Below are positions 18,045 through 27,216 of a stretch of 64,000 nt of DNA, piece after piece. Both the position numbers and the translations under genes were made by a program. The first letter of the stretch is position 1. Each line of letters opens with the position of its first letter. The notes beneath the pieces are model-generated. The model was not told where the DNA came from and made no database searches. It worked only from the letters and a program-made list of their open reading frames with translations. Source of the stretch: Sulfuriroseicoccus oceanibius (GTDB lineage Bacteria; Verrucomicrobiota; Verrucomicrobiia; Verrucomicrobiales; SLCJ01); the NCBI RefSeq assembly GCF_010681825.2, contig NZ_CP066776.1, forward strand, positions 2,356,001 to 2,420,000, in the 5' to 3' direction.

Positions 18045-18503
18045 TCAGCGGGTCAGGTCCCCTTGGAACAACACCTTGTAACCATTGCGTTGCAGCACGT
18101 TGATCCCAAACGGGGTGTCCTCAACATGCATCACGATGACCGTGCCCAGCCCGGGACGGTTCATCAGCGGGTAGGAGAAGAGTAGGTTCACTTCCCCTTC
18201 CAACAAGGCGGACAAACATCGCCCCAGACCGGCTGCGCCATCTGCCAACTCCACCGCTATCATTTCCAAGCTGCTGAACGGAATCCCCCGCTCGTAAAAG
18301 AGCTGCTCGACAATGTCAGGGTCGCTGACCACCACCCGCACCACTGTCGCATCCGTGGAGTCATGGAGGCTCATCCCCAACACCTGCACGTGAGCTCCTT
18401 CCAAAAGCTTCACCAAGCGCATCAACGTCCCAAGCTTGCTCGGCAAAAAGACAGAAAACTGCATCACAGGATCACCGGGCTGCTTTACAATGGGCGAACT
18501 CAT
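18045..18503 (-). CDS. ACT-domain regulatory protein
   Basis: A 152-residue protein apparently made of two ACT-like modules: residues 12-75 (MQFSVFLPSKLGTLMRLVKLL, then VVRVVVSDPDIVEQLF) and 82-150 (MIAVELADGAAGLGRCLSALL, INVLQRNGYKVL). ACT domains bind amino acids or other small ligands and control enzymes or transcription. No catalytic or DNA-binding domain is attached, so it probably acts through a partner. The ATG at 18503 is preferred over a TTG at 18530. It faces the HAD gene tail to tail and diverges from the dihydrouridine synthase gene. Confidence 0.72.
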   Translation of the reverse strand: MSSPIVKQPGDPVMQFSVFLPSKLGTLMRLVKLLEGAHVQVLGMSLHDSTDATVVRVVVSDPDIVEQLFYERGIPFSSLEMIAVELADGAAGLGRCLSALLEGEVNLLFSYPLMNRPGLGTVIVMHVEDTPFGINVLQRNGYKVLFQGDLTR

Positions 18504-18622
18504 AGCGAATTGATGGAGAATTCCTGACAATCTCGACCCGCCCCCACATCAGGTACGGACCAACAACGGACACACCGTACTCAAATTAGCACGATCGCGC
18601 AACCATCGAACTCACAGCCCGC

Positions 18623-19663
18623 ATGATCCCAGATTTCCCATCGGACCGCCCGGTTTTAGCCCTCGCTCCCATGCAAGACATCACGGACCGTGCCTTCATG
18701 CGCGTGATCTCACGGCTCGGCGGGCCGGACTACTACGTCACGGAGTATTTCCGCGTGCACCGCGACTCCCATTTGGAAAAGCATATCCTCGCGGCGGTCA
18801 CCGACAATCAAACGGGTCGACCACTCTTTGCTCAAATGATCGGGATGGATATCCCTGAAATGGTGCGCACCGCCCGCCAGCTCTTGGAGCTCCCTGTCGC
18901 CGGCATCGACCTCAACCTGGGCTGCCCCGCTCCTGTCGTTTGCCGCAAAGACGCCGGCGGCGGACTCCTGCGTCTGCCCGAACATACCGACCGACTCATC
19001 GGCACACTGCGCGAATCAATCAACGGTAAGTTCACCGTAAAAACCCGGATCGGGTACCATTCGGAAGAGGAATTCCCAGCCCTGCTGGAAATCTTTCGCA
19101 AACACGGTATCGACGCCCTCACCATCCACGGGCGCACCGTAACCGAACGCTATCAGTCCCCCGTTCACACCGACTGCGTGAAAGCCGCGGTAGACGCACT
19201 CGACTGCCCGGTGATCGCCAATGGCAACGTCGTCAATGCCTGCAGCGGACTGGAATACATCCAACGCACAGGGGCCGCCGGCTTGATGATAGGGCGCGGC
19301 GGGATCCGCAACCCGTGGCTTTTCGACCAACTGCGCGCCGCATTCGCAGGACGCCCGATCCCCAAACCAACCCACCGCGACCTGCGCGAGTACATCCTCG
19401 CGCTCCACGCGGAACTCGAAGCCGTCGGCCGCCCACCAACACCGGAACGCATCATCCACCGACTCAAGAAATTCCTCGTCTTCATCGCCCAAGGCCTGGA
19501 TCCCGACTTCGATTACCGCATTCGACGTGTCTCCACCAAGGAGGAATTGCTGGCATGCTGTGACCTGCACCTTGATCACGACACCCCACTGCCAGACCTC
19601 CCCCCGGAGAACTCCAAGCTCTTCTGCGGATTCTCGGACCTCCTCCCGCCCAACCGAGGCTAA
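18623..19663 (+). CDS. tRNA-dihydrouridine synthase
   Basis: A 346-residue FMN-dependent enzyme reducing uridines in tRNA D-loops. Visible family features are LALAPMQDITDRAFMRVI (FMN-binding start), LDLNLGCP-type motif with active-site Cys101 (IDLNLGCPAPVVC), the VKTRIGYHSEEE loop, LTIHGRTVTERYQ, VIANGNVVN and LMIGRGGIRNPWLF. The substrate position (DusA, DusB or DusC type) cannot be assigned safely; DAGGGLLR after the Cys is nearer the DusB group. It stands alone. Confidence 0.9.
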   Translation: MIPDFPSDRPVLALAPMQDITDRAFMRVISRLGGPDYYVTEYFRVHRDSHLEKHILAAVTDNQTGRPLFAQMIGMDIPEMVRTARQLLELPVAGIDLNLGCPAPVVCRKDAGGGLLRLPEHTDRLIGTLRESINGKFTVKTRIGYHSEEEFPALLEIFRKHGIDALTIHGRTVTERYQSPVHTDCVKAAVDALDCPVIANGNVVNACSGLEYIQRTGAAGLMIGRGGIRNPWLFDQLRAAFAGRPIPKPTHRDLREYILALHAELEAVGRPPTPERIIHRLKKFLVFIAQGLDPDFDYRIRRVSTKEELLACCDLHLDHDTPLPDLPPENSKLFCGFSDLLPPNRG

Positions 19664-19913
19664 AGCGCTGCACGGCGATTGCGATACCGATCACGTATGC
19701 CATCGCCCACAGTCAGCTTTGCGATGATTCCACAGGGACCGCGCATGAGGTGCGCCCGTCACTCAATCGCACACCCTATGAACGGCTGGCTCGCGCCCCC
19801 GAACGAGACCTAGCAATCACACGCCACTAACGTTGCGAGAATATGTTTTAATTTCGAAACAGAGAGCACAATCCGCGTGACAATCCGAGGGGATTGCACC
19901 AAAAATCCCTCCG

Positions 19914-21221
19914 ATGACAAACAATGATCTCGAACATCAAGTTCACGTCGCTCTCGATCAGACGCTCGCCATCGTCATGGGCGGCGGTGCTGGCACCCGA
20001 CTTTTCCCTCTGACCAAAGACCGCTCGAAACCTGCGGTGCCACTCGCCGGCAAGTACCGCTTGGTGGACATTCCAATTTCCAACTGCATCAACTCGAGCG
20101 TCCGCAGCATTTACGTGCTCACCCAGTTCAACAGCGCCTCGCTGCACCGCCACATCAGCTCGGCCTATAAGTTCGACCGCTTTTCCGATTCATTCGTCGA
20201 GATCCTCGCAGCCCAGCAAACCCCGGGCAGCCAGGCCTGGTACCAGGGCACCGCGGATGCCGTGCGCCAGAACCTGCGCTATTTCACCAGCGGGCGCTAC
20301 AAGTACTACCTGATCCTCAGTGGTGACCAGCTCTACAGCATGGACTTCCGCAAGATCATGCGCGAACACCTCAAGAGCCAGGCTGAACTGACAATCGCCA
20401 CCCTGCCGGTCGAGCGCGAGCCGGCCAAGTCGTTCGGCATCATGCTCACCACCGACGACGGAGACATCACCCGCTTCGAGGAGAAGCCATCGGATCCAGC
20501 AATTCTCGATGAACTCAAAATGTCACCCCAGCGTTTGAAAGAGAACAACCTCCCAGAAGACAGCGAGCATTACCTCGCATCGATGGGCATCTATCTCTTC
20601 AACCGCGACGCCATGCTCGACGCGCTGGACAACGACAAGATCGACTTTGGCAAGGACGTCATTCCAACCACCATCACGCGCAAGAAAGTCTTCAGTTATA
20701 TCTTCCAAGGCTACTGGGAAGACATTGGTACCATTCGTTCGTTCTTCGATGCCAACTTGGACCTCACCGAGAACGTCCCTGCCTACAACTTCTTCGATTA
20801 CCTCCACCCGATCTACACCCACGCACGCTTCCTGCCGGCATCAAAGATCAACAACGCCGAAATCAACAAAGCCGTTATTTCTGATGGCTGCATCGTGACC
20901 AAAGCGAAGATCAGCCGCTGCGTGATCGGCATTCGCTCGTTCATCGACGAAGGTTCGGAAATCTCCAACACCATCATCATGGGTGCCGACCACTTCGACG
21001 ATCGAGCCAAGGCCACAGAGAACAACGTGCCGGCACTCGGCATCGGCCGCGATTGTAAGATCGATCACACCATTATCGATAAGAACGCCCGCATCGGCGA
21101 CCGCGTTCATATCTCACCGGAAGGCAAGCCCGAGACATTCGACGGCGAGAACTTCTTCATCCGCGACGGCATTGTCGTGATTCCAAAAGGTGCGGTGATC
21201 CCATCCGACACCTGGATCTAG
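19914..21221 (+). CDS. glgC: Glucose-1-phosphate adenylyltransferase (ADP-glucose synthase)
   Basis: A 435-residue enzyme that commits glucose-1-phosphate to glycogen. The nucleotidyltransferase domain opens with IVMGGGAGTRLFPLTKDRSKPAVPL, and continues with KYRLVDIPISNCINS, YQGTADAVRQN and YYLILSGDQLYSMD. The C-terminal left-handed beta-helix bearing the allosteric sites runs from about residue 300. No glgA, glgB or glgP gene is adjacent. The upstream 250 bp contain no gene I can see; an AT-rich patch (ATGTTTTAATTTC near 19840) could be part of its promoter. No Shine-Dalgarno is visible at the ATG. A strong terminator follows. Confidence 0.95.
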   Translation: MTNNDLEHQVHVALDQTLAIVMGGGAGTRLFPLTKDRSKPAVPLAGKYRLVDIPISNCINSSVRSIYVLTQFNSASLHRHISSAYKFDRFSDSFVEILAAQQTPGSQAWYQGTADAVRQNLRYFTSGRYKYYLILSGDQLYSMDFRKIMREHLKSQAELTIATLPVEREPAKSFGIMLTTDDGDITRFEEKPSDPAILDELKMSPQRLKENNLPEDSEHYLASMGIYLFNRDAMLDALDNDKIDFGKDVIPTTITRKKVFSYIFQGYWEDIGTIRSFFDANLDLTENVPAYNFFDYLHPIYTHARFLPASKINNAEINKAVISDGCIVTKAKISRCVIGIRSFIDEGSEISNTIIMGADHFDDRAKATENNVPALGIGRDCKIDHTIIDKNARIGDRVHISPEGKPETFDGENFFIRDGIVVIPKGAVIPSDTWI

Positions 21222-21263
21222 GATTATTTGTCATCATCTGCGGGAGACCATCCCCACAGACAC

Positions 21264-21305
21264 AAAAAACGCTCCCGTCGCCACATGCGCCGGGAGCGTT
21301 TTTTT
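21264..21305 (+). terminator. Intrinsic terminator, probably bidirectional
   Basis: A 14-bp perfect stem (AAAAAACGCTCCCG paired with CGGGAGCGTTTTTT) with a 13-nt loop and a seven-T tail. Because the stem is flanked by A on one side and T on the other, it can end glgC transcription rightward and the small gene at 21346-21822 leftward. Confidence 0.92.
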
Positions 21306-21345
21306 ATTTCAATCCATCTAGGATCTGCTTCCGAGAAGCAAATGC

Positions 21346-21822
21346 CTACATTCCCTTGCGCTTCAAAAGATCGGAAAGCTCGGCTTGGAACATACGCAAG
21401 TCGTCCTGCGATGGCTGATAGCCTTCGGTCTTCGGTACCAACGAAAAGCGCCCCATTTGATCGATCATCCAGGATGCCTGCTCACCGTCACTGAAGCTTA
21501 CCTTACCACTGACCACAGCCCCTGGGATCACGAGTTCATCCAGGGACACCTGCACGCCTTGAGGCGCGATCACCTCGGGCTCGAGCTCCTCCTCGACCAC
21601 CTCAGGCTGCGGCTCAGCCGCTTTTTTCGCCGCCTCAATATCCGCAGGTTCCAAGACCTTCAACCCAAGGTCCAATGCGAGAAAACGCGTGTCCATGTAC
21701 GTCATGCGCACGCCGAACTCGGCTTCAATCCGCTTCTGCATCCCGGAGAGCCCGATACCCTCGGACGCCCAATCGGCGAGTGTCTGCTTCTGTTCGGTTG
21801 TAAGAGATTTTGAAAAGCTCAT
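21346..21822 (-). CDS. Conserved-looking hypothetical protein with HTH-like N-terminus
   Basis: A 158-residue protein I do not recognise. Residues 8-50 (LTTEQKQTLADWASEGIG, then MQKRIEAEFGVRMTYMDTRFL) read like a helix-turn-helix, resembling resolvase-type HTH segments. Residues 60-85 are an acidic, proline-rich linker (AAEPQPEVVEEELEPEV). Residues 90-158 look beta-rich then helical (VSLDELVIPGAVVSGKVSF, a WMIDQMGRFSLVP strand pair, and a C-terminal helix ending LKRKGM). It could be a small DNA-binding regulator, but this is inference. It ends at the bidirectional terminator. Confidence 0.6.
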   Translation of the reverse strand: MSFSKSLTTEQKQTLADWASEGIGLSGMQKRIEAEFGVRMTYMDTRFLALDLGLKVLEPADIEAAKKAAEPQPEVVEEELEPEVIAPQGVQVSLDELVIPGAVVSGKVSFSDGEQASWMIDQMGRFSLVPKTEGYQPSQDDLRMFQAELSDLLKRKGM

Positions 21823-21933
21823 GGCGATGACGGTGGGTCACGGATCACAGTGCGTCAAGAGCGATGAACACGCGTGTCGATCGCCGTCCCTCCAATCTGT
21901 AACAGCCTCCTCGCAGTCACCATCTCCTAAGAT

Positions 21934-23793
21934 CTACCTCAAAAAATCATACCCTTCCGGATGATCCAATAAATCCTTGGTCAACCGATAACCCACTCCA
22001 TCTCCAGGCGCAGACAACTCGGAAAACAACCGCGAAACCCGACGCTTCGCATCCGCCTCCAGGAATCCTACGATACGCTGCAACTCCTCGCGCTCTCTGG
22101 ACTCGATTCCGCTGCCAATCTGAGCAGCCGCACGCGAAGCAGCACAGCCGAGCACAAACAACTCGGTCGCTATGTCAACGATCCGCCCGAGCATCAACTG
22201 CTGGTCCGCAAGCTTCGGCCCGTAACGCGCCATGCCATGAAACAACGAGCGCGACAGCCTACGCGAGCTGCGGCAAATGAACCGATCCACACTGCCAAAT
22301 GTCGCCCCTACCGACCCCTCGCGCGGGAGCGGCAACCACCGCGACGGGTACCACCACGCATAGTGCGCCGCTGCCTTGGCTCCGGCCATCGCACGCTGGG
22401 CCATCGGCAACTGCGAGTTCACCACCGCAGCACCAATTTTCAGATGCGGATCCAAGGCCTCACGCGCGATAAACAAACGCATGATCTCCGACGAGCCCTC
22501 AAAGATTGTGTTGATCCGAGAATCCCGGAAGAAGCGCTCAACCGCAAAGCCCGGCTCACCCCGCGCTTTCAACGAATCCGCAGTCTCATACCCTCGGCCG
22601 CCACGGATCTGCATCGTCTCATCGACAATCTCCCACGCCACTTCCGTCCCCCACATCTTCGCCATCGCAGCCTCAATTCGAATGTCCGCCTTCTTATCGC
22701 GGTCGACCAGCGCACAAACATACGAAGTCATCGCTTCGAGCGCATAAACCCGCGCCGCAATCCTTGCCACCTTATCGGCTATCGCCGCGTGTCCGCCGAT
22801 CCTGCGCCCCCACTGCTCGCGCTCGCCGGTCCATCGCCGAACCTCTTTCAGACAGGCCTTCCCCATCCCGAGACAAGCCGCAGGAAGCGTCAGCCGCCCG
22901 GTGTTCAGCGTGGTCAACGCCACCCGTAACCCTTTGCCTTCCTCGTGCAGAATCGCATCACGGTGCACCTTCACATCGGTGAAGCGAACCACACCGTTGT
23001 ACAATGCGCGCAGCCCCATGAAATGGCAGCGGTGCGTTACCTCCACCCCCGGAGCATCCATCTCCACGATGAATGCGGTGATCGGCCGCCTTCCCGACTT
23101 GCTTCCCTCGGGCGCCGGCGTGCATGCCATCACTACGATCACACCGGCCTTCACGCCATTAGTGCACCACAGCTTCTCGCCGTTGATGATAAAATGTTCA
23201 CCATCCGGATCAGGCTCGGCCATGGTCTTCATTCCGGCGGGATCAGATCCCACTCCAGGCTCGGTCAGGGCGAATGCGGAGATTTCGCCCTCTCCGAAGC
23301 GCGGCAGATATTTCTTCTTCTGCGCTTCGGTACCAAAGGTAAGCACCGGTTGAGGGACCCCAATCGACTGATGAGCAGAAAGCAGCGCTGTCAGGTTTCC
23401 GCACCACCCGCCCAATAGCTCGGCAGCCCGCGCGTAGTTGGTCTGGCTCAGCCCGAGTCCGCCATACTCCTGCGGTACTTTGATCGCAAACGCCTTGAGC
23501 TCTGCCAATCCAGACAACACGTCATCCGGAATCTCGCCCTCACGGTCGATTGCATCCGGGTCCGTCGTCTCCAAGAACTGCTCCAACCGACGTAGAAATG
23601 CATCGCCTTCCTCCTTGTCCGCCGCATGCTGGGTCGGATAAGGCGCTACTTGCGAGAACCGCGGCGACCCGAGAAACAAAGACGCCGCAAATCCGCCGCC
23701 GCCAGCCGCCACTTCCTCCCGGGCGGCCTCCGCCGTTTCCAAAGCGGCGCGCTCGCCGGCGTTCATTTTCGATGTATCAATTACGGATCCCAT
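21934..23793 (-). CDS. Acyl-CoA dehydrogenase, very-long-chain type with C-terminal extension
   Basis: A 619-residue FAD enzyme for the first oxidation step of beta-oxidation. The core spans about residues 65-450: ALTEPGVGSDPAGM (FAD-binding), FIINGEKLWCTNG, MQIRGGRGYETADS and the catalytic base Glu432 in TIFEGSSEIMRLF. The extra 170 C-terminal residues match the VLCAD/ACAD9 layout and suggest long-chain substrates and membrane association. The ATG at 23793 has AGGAG 8 nt upstream; a GTG at 23811 is in frame but lacks this. It begins 14 nt after the FadJ-like gene and is the last gene of the five-gene lipid operon. Confidence 0.9.
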   Translation of the reverse strand: MGSVIDTSKMNAGERAALETAEAAREEVAAGGGGFAASLFLGSPRFSQVAPYPTQHAADKEEGDAFLRRLEQFLETTDPDAIDREGEIPDDVLSGLAELKAFAIKVPQEYGGLGLSQTNYARAAELLGGWCGNLTALLSAHQSIGVPQPVLTFGTEAQKKKYLPRFGEGEISAFALTEPGVGSDPAGMKTMAEPDPDGEHFIINGEKLWCTNGVKAGVIVVMACTPAPEGSKSGRRPITAFIVEMDAPGVEVTHRCHFMGLRALYNGVVRFTDVKVHRDAILHEEGKGLRVALTTLNTGRLTLPAACLGMGKACLKEVRRWTGEREQWGRRIGGHAAIADKVARIAARVYALEAMTSYVCALVDRDKKADIRIEAAMAKMWGTEVAWEIVDETMQIRGGRGYETADSLKARGEPGFAVERFFRDSRINTIFEGSSEIMRLFIAREALDPHLKIGAAVVNSQLPMAQRAMAGAKAAAHYAWWYPSRWLPLPREGSVGATFGSVDRFICRSSRRLSRSLFHGMARYGPKLADQQLMLGRIVDIATELFVLGCAASRAAAQIGSGIESREREELQRIVGFLEADAKRRVSRLFSELSAPGDGVGYRLTKDLLDHPEGYDFLR

Positions 23794-23807
23794 AAGCCTC
23801 TCCTGGT

Positions 23808-25958
23808 TCACGATTTAAAGATGCACGATGTGTTCGCCATCAGTGCACAAGGTTTGAAAATCTCGCGTTCGGTGGACTCGTAAAGTTCCTGCAATTGTTC
23901 GGCTGTTTTCGCGACTCCGCGAGTGTCGCAGTGGCGCAGTGGCCCACCTAAAAATGGAGCAAACCCAGTCCCCAGCACCATCGCCAGATCGATTGACTCC
24001 GGATCCGCCACCACCTTCTCCTCAAGGCAGTACATCGCTTCGTTGCACATCAGCAACGAGAGCCGGCGCCTCAAAGCCACGTCATCGCTCATCCCACCTT
24101 CATCGGGCATCGCACGACACTGCAGAGCCTCCGGATTTACTTCCGGCGGCCGTTTGCCTCGACTCTTGCCATAAAGATAAAAGCCCGCACCGGACTTGCG
24201 CCCGAGCGCACCACGGTCCACCAGGCATTGTAAAACACGCGGCACCGAAAACCGTCCAGGCATCGCTTCCGACAAAGTCGCCGCCACATGCAGCGCCACG
24301 TCGAGCCCGACTTCATCGAGCAAGCGTAACGGCCCCATCGGCATTCCAAAATCGAGCATCGTCTCGTCGATCAAACGCGCCTCGGTGCCACGCGAGAACA
24401 AATGCCCCGCCTCGATCAGGTACGGCATCAGGATACGGTTCACCACGAACCCCGGCCGATCGGCGCACACCACCGCCACTTTTCCAATGCCCTTGATCCA
24501 ATGGAACGCATCGTTCAACAAATCCGGGTCGGTATGCTCGGTATGCACCAACTCCACTAACGACATGCGGTGAACCGGGTTGAAGAAATGAATCCCGAGC
24601 ACCGCATTCGGCCGTGACGTCGCCTCGGCGATCTTGGTCACGGGGAGCGCCGATGTGTTGGTCGCCAGAATGGTACCCGGCTCTGTCACGTCCGCCAATT
24701 CTTTGAAAATCGCGCACTTGAGATCCAAGCTCTCAACCGCCGCTTCGATCACCAAGTCGGCCGTGCGCATCGACTCGATCCGCAACGATGGCGTGACCCG
24801 CGCCAGCGCCGCCTCGCGCTCGGCCCGCGACAAGAGCCTGCGGTTGAATGCCTCATCCACCCGCGCATTCACAGTCCGCATTCCTGCCGCCAACGCCTCG
24901 GGTTTGACGTCGCGCATCACCGTGGGATGACCGCGCGTCGCACTCCATTGGGCAATCCCGGCACCCATGATCCCCGCACCAATCACTCCCACCCGCTCCA
25001 GCGTCTTCGCATCACGAGTAGGCTCACTGGGCATCTTCGCCTGCTTCGCCCCCTCGCGCAGGAAGAACAAATGCAACAAATTGCGGCAGGCATTGGTAGA
25101 GGCGAGATCACACAATGCCTCGCATTCAGCGGCGAGCACTTGTTCGTGGGTCATCGTCAAGCCACCAACCATCACCTCGATCACCCGCTCCACCGCGGGA
25201 TAGTTGCCCCGCGTCTTCGCCTTCGTTTTGTTGGTCGCAATATTTCCTATCAACGTGCGCACACCAGGCAGGTTGGCCCGCTTGGTTCCAGACCTCTCCC
25301 GCTTCCCTCTCGCTACCAGCTTCATCGCCGCCGCATCGAGGTGCTCGCGTTCCACCGCCAGATCGACAATCCCCAGCTTGCGCGCCAGCTTCGCCGGATA
25401 TTGCTTGCCTGTAGTCGCGGCTGCCAGCGCCCGGTCAATTCCAATCAACCGAGGCAAACGCATGCAACCACCCCACGCAGGTAAGATGCCCAGCTGAGTC
25501 TCAGGTAGGCCGAGCTTGGTCACCTTCGCCACCGACGCCACACGCCAATCGCACGCCAATGCCAGCTCAAGCCCTCCGCCCAAACACGCACCGTGCACCA
25601 TCGCCACCGTCGGCACAGGCAGCTCCATCACGCGGTCAAACAATGCCTGACCGCGCCGGATGAACTGCTTCAAATCATCGCGATCCGTCGCCGGACCATG
25701 CACCGACTCCGCCAAGCGCTTGATGTCAGCTCCCGCCACGAAAATGCGCTCGTGCTCAGATCGGATCAATACCGCCGACAACTCACCGCGACCTTCCACC
25801 GCTGCGAGCAACTCCTCCAACTCATGGATTGTTTCCTCGTCCAGCCGGTTGGCTCCGCCGTCATCTCGCTTGAACGTGATCGTCACCACGCCATGCGCAT
25901 CGATCGCGTAATGAACCGTCCGGCGTGTTGCCGCTACATCTTTGCTTTGTTCACTCAT
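23808..25958 (-). CDS. Bifunctional enoyl-CoA hydratase/3-hydroxyacyl-CoA dehydrogenase (FadJ/FadB type)
   Basis: A 716-residue multifunctional enzyme for steps two and three of beta-oxidation. The hydratase half (1-280) has both catalytic glutamates, in GGGLELALACDWRVAS and LGLPETQLGILPAWGG, with oxyanion segment FVAGADIKRLAES. The NAD-dependent half starts at VGVIGAGIMGAGIAQW (about residue 320), contains the catalytic histidine in HFFNPVHRMSLVELV, and ends in two 3-hydroxyacyl-CoA dehydrogenase C-terminal domains (RPGFVVNRILMPYL and, weaker, a second near residue 640). Its start overlaps the thiolase stop by 8 bp, so the pair is translationally coupled and probably forms a trifunctional complex. 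Confidence 0.93.
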   Translation of the reverse strand: MSEQSKDVAATRRTVHYAIDAHGVVTITFKRDDGGANRLDEETIHELEELLAAVEGRGELSAVLIRSEHERIFVAGADIKRLAESVHGPATDRDDLKQFIRRGQALFDRVMELPVPTVAMVHGACLGGGLELALACDWRVASVAKVTKLGLPETQLGILPAWGGCMRLPRLIGIDRALAAATTGKQYPAKLARKLGIVDLAVEREHLDAAAMKLVARGKRERSGTKRANLPGVRTLIGNIATNKTKAKTRGNYPAVERVIEVMVGGLTMTHEQVLAAECEALCDLASTNACRNLLHLFFLREGAKQAKMPSEPTRDAKTLERVGVIGAGIMGAGIAQWSATRGHPTVMRDVKPEALAAGMRTVNARVDEAFNRRLLSRAEREAALARVTPSLRIESMRTADLVIEAAVESLDLKCAIFKELADVTEPGTILATNTSALPVTKIAEATSRPNAVLGIHFFNPVHRMSLVELVHTEHTDPDLLNDAFHWIKGIGKVAVVCADRPGFVVNRILMPYLIEAGHLFSRGTEARLIDETMLDFGMPMGPLRLLDEVGLDVALHVAATLSEAMPGRFSVPRVLQCLVDRGALGRKSGAGFYLYGKSRGKRPPEVNPEALQCRAMPDEGGMSDDVALRRRLSLLMCNEAMYCLEEKVVADPESIDLAMVLGTGFAPFLGGPLRHCDTRGVAKTAEQLQELYESTEREIFKPCALMANTSCIFKS

Positions 25959-27216
25959 TCGCCCCCCCTTTCTCTGCCGACATCAAAACCGCCACGCCCT
26001 GGCCACCTCCGACACACAACGATGCCAGAGCCCGCTTGCCCCCTCCACGCCGCAAGGTTTGCAGCGAGGTTAAAAGAAGTCGCGCTCCCGAGGCTCCAAC
26101 CGGATGACCTAACGCGATCGCCCCACCATTTGGGTTGAGTTGATCCGCCCGCACCGCCAGCCCGTCATTTTCAAGCTCTTTGAGCACCGCAAGCACCTGC
26201 ACCGCAAACGCCTCGTTGATCTCCACCACATCACAGGCGTCAGGTTTCACCCCTGTCTCTTTGGCAATCTTCCGGATCGCATGCACAGGACCAAGCCCCA
26301 TCCGCGCCGGATCACAGCCCGTCACCGCAAATGCATCCACCCGCCCGAGCACCGGCCAACCTTCACTCCGCGCCCTTTCCTCGGATGCCACTAACATGAC
26401 CGCAGCTCCATCGGAGATCTGTGAACTATTACCTGCTGTCACTGAGCCAAAACTCCGGTCAAACACGGGACGCAACCGCCCCAGCCCTTCGACACTCGAA
26501 TCCGATCTCACCCCGTTGTCCGTCGTCACCGCCTTTCCCTTCGCGGTATAAATCGGCGCAATCTCCGCGGCGAATTGTTCCGCTCCCGCAGCCGCCTTGT
26601 GATGTGACTGGTTGGCGAACTCATCCTGAGCTTCGCGGCTGATCCCATACTCTCTTGCCAACAACTCGGCAGTCTGCCCCATCCCCAATCCAGAAACCGG
26701 ATCGGTCAAGCCCAACTGCAATCCGATCACCGGCGCAAAGTCCGACGGTCGGAACGCAGCCATCCGCTTCAACTTGCCCAACGCTCCCCGCTCCCGCGCC
26801 AGCGCCGCGAACTTCTTCGCCGCTTGCGCCCGGAACAACAAAGGCACGGTACTCATTGATTCCACACCACCCACCAAAAACACATCACCACAGCACGCTT
26901 GCATCCGCACCGCCGCGGAAATCACCGACTCCATACCCGAGGCACAGTTGCGCTGCACCGTGACCGCCGGACGATCCATCGGCACACCCGCACGCAGCGC
27001 CACCACTCTGGCTATGTTCGCCGCGTCAAAGGGCTGGCACACACACCCCAGAATCACTTCGTCCACCACGTCCATCCGGATTCCGGCATCCGCCATCATC
27101 GAGCGCATTGCACCCGCTGCCAGGTCCACCGCCGACACAGCAGCCAGATCGCTCCCCATCTTGCAAAATGGCGTGCGCACACCAGCCACCACCACCAATT
27201 TCTTACTCTCGTTCAT
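25951..27216 (-). CDS. Acetyl-CoA acyltransferase (thiolase)
   Basis: A 421-residue degradative thiolase releasing acetyl-CoA in the last beta-oxidation step. Nucleophile Cys91 lies in VQRNCASGMES; the catalytic histidine is in IALGHPVGASGARLL and the second cysteine in ASLCVGGGQG near the C-terminus; NEAFAVQVLA is the conserved helix. The length is slightly over typical FadA (about 390), closer to FadI. It overlaps the upstream ligase gene by 4 bp (27213-27216) and the downstream FadJ-like gene by 8 bp. Confidence 0.94.
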   Translation of the reverse strand: MNESKKLVVVAGVRTPFCKMGSDLAAVSAVDLAAGAMRSMMADAGIRMDVVDEVILGCVCQPFDAANIARVVALRAGVPMDRPAVTVQRNCASGMESVISAAVRMQACCGDVFLVGGVESMSTVPLLFRAQAAKKFAALARERGALGKLKRMAAFRPSDFAPVIGLQLGLTDPVSGLGMGQTAELLAREYGISREAQDEFANQSHHKAAAGAEQFAAEIAPIYTAKGKAVTTDNGVRSDSSVEGLGRLRPVFDRSFGSVTAGNSSQISDGAAVMLVASEERARSEGWPVLGRVDAFAVTGCDPARMGLGPVHAIRKIAKETGVKPDACDVVEINEAFAVQVLAVLKELENDGLAVRADQLNPNGGAIALGHPVGASGARLLLTSLQTLRRGGGKRALASLCVGGGQGVAVLMSAEKGGANE

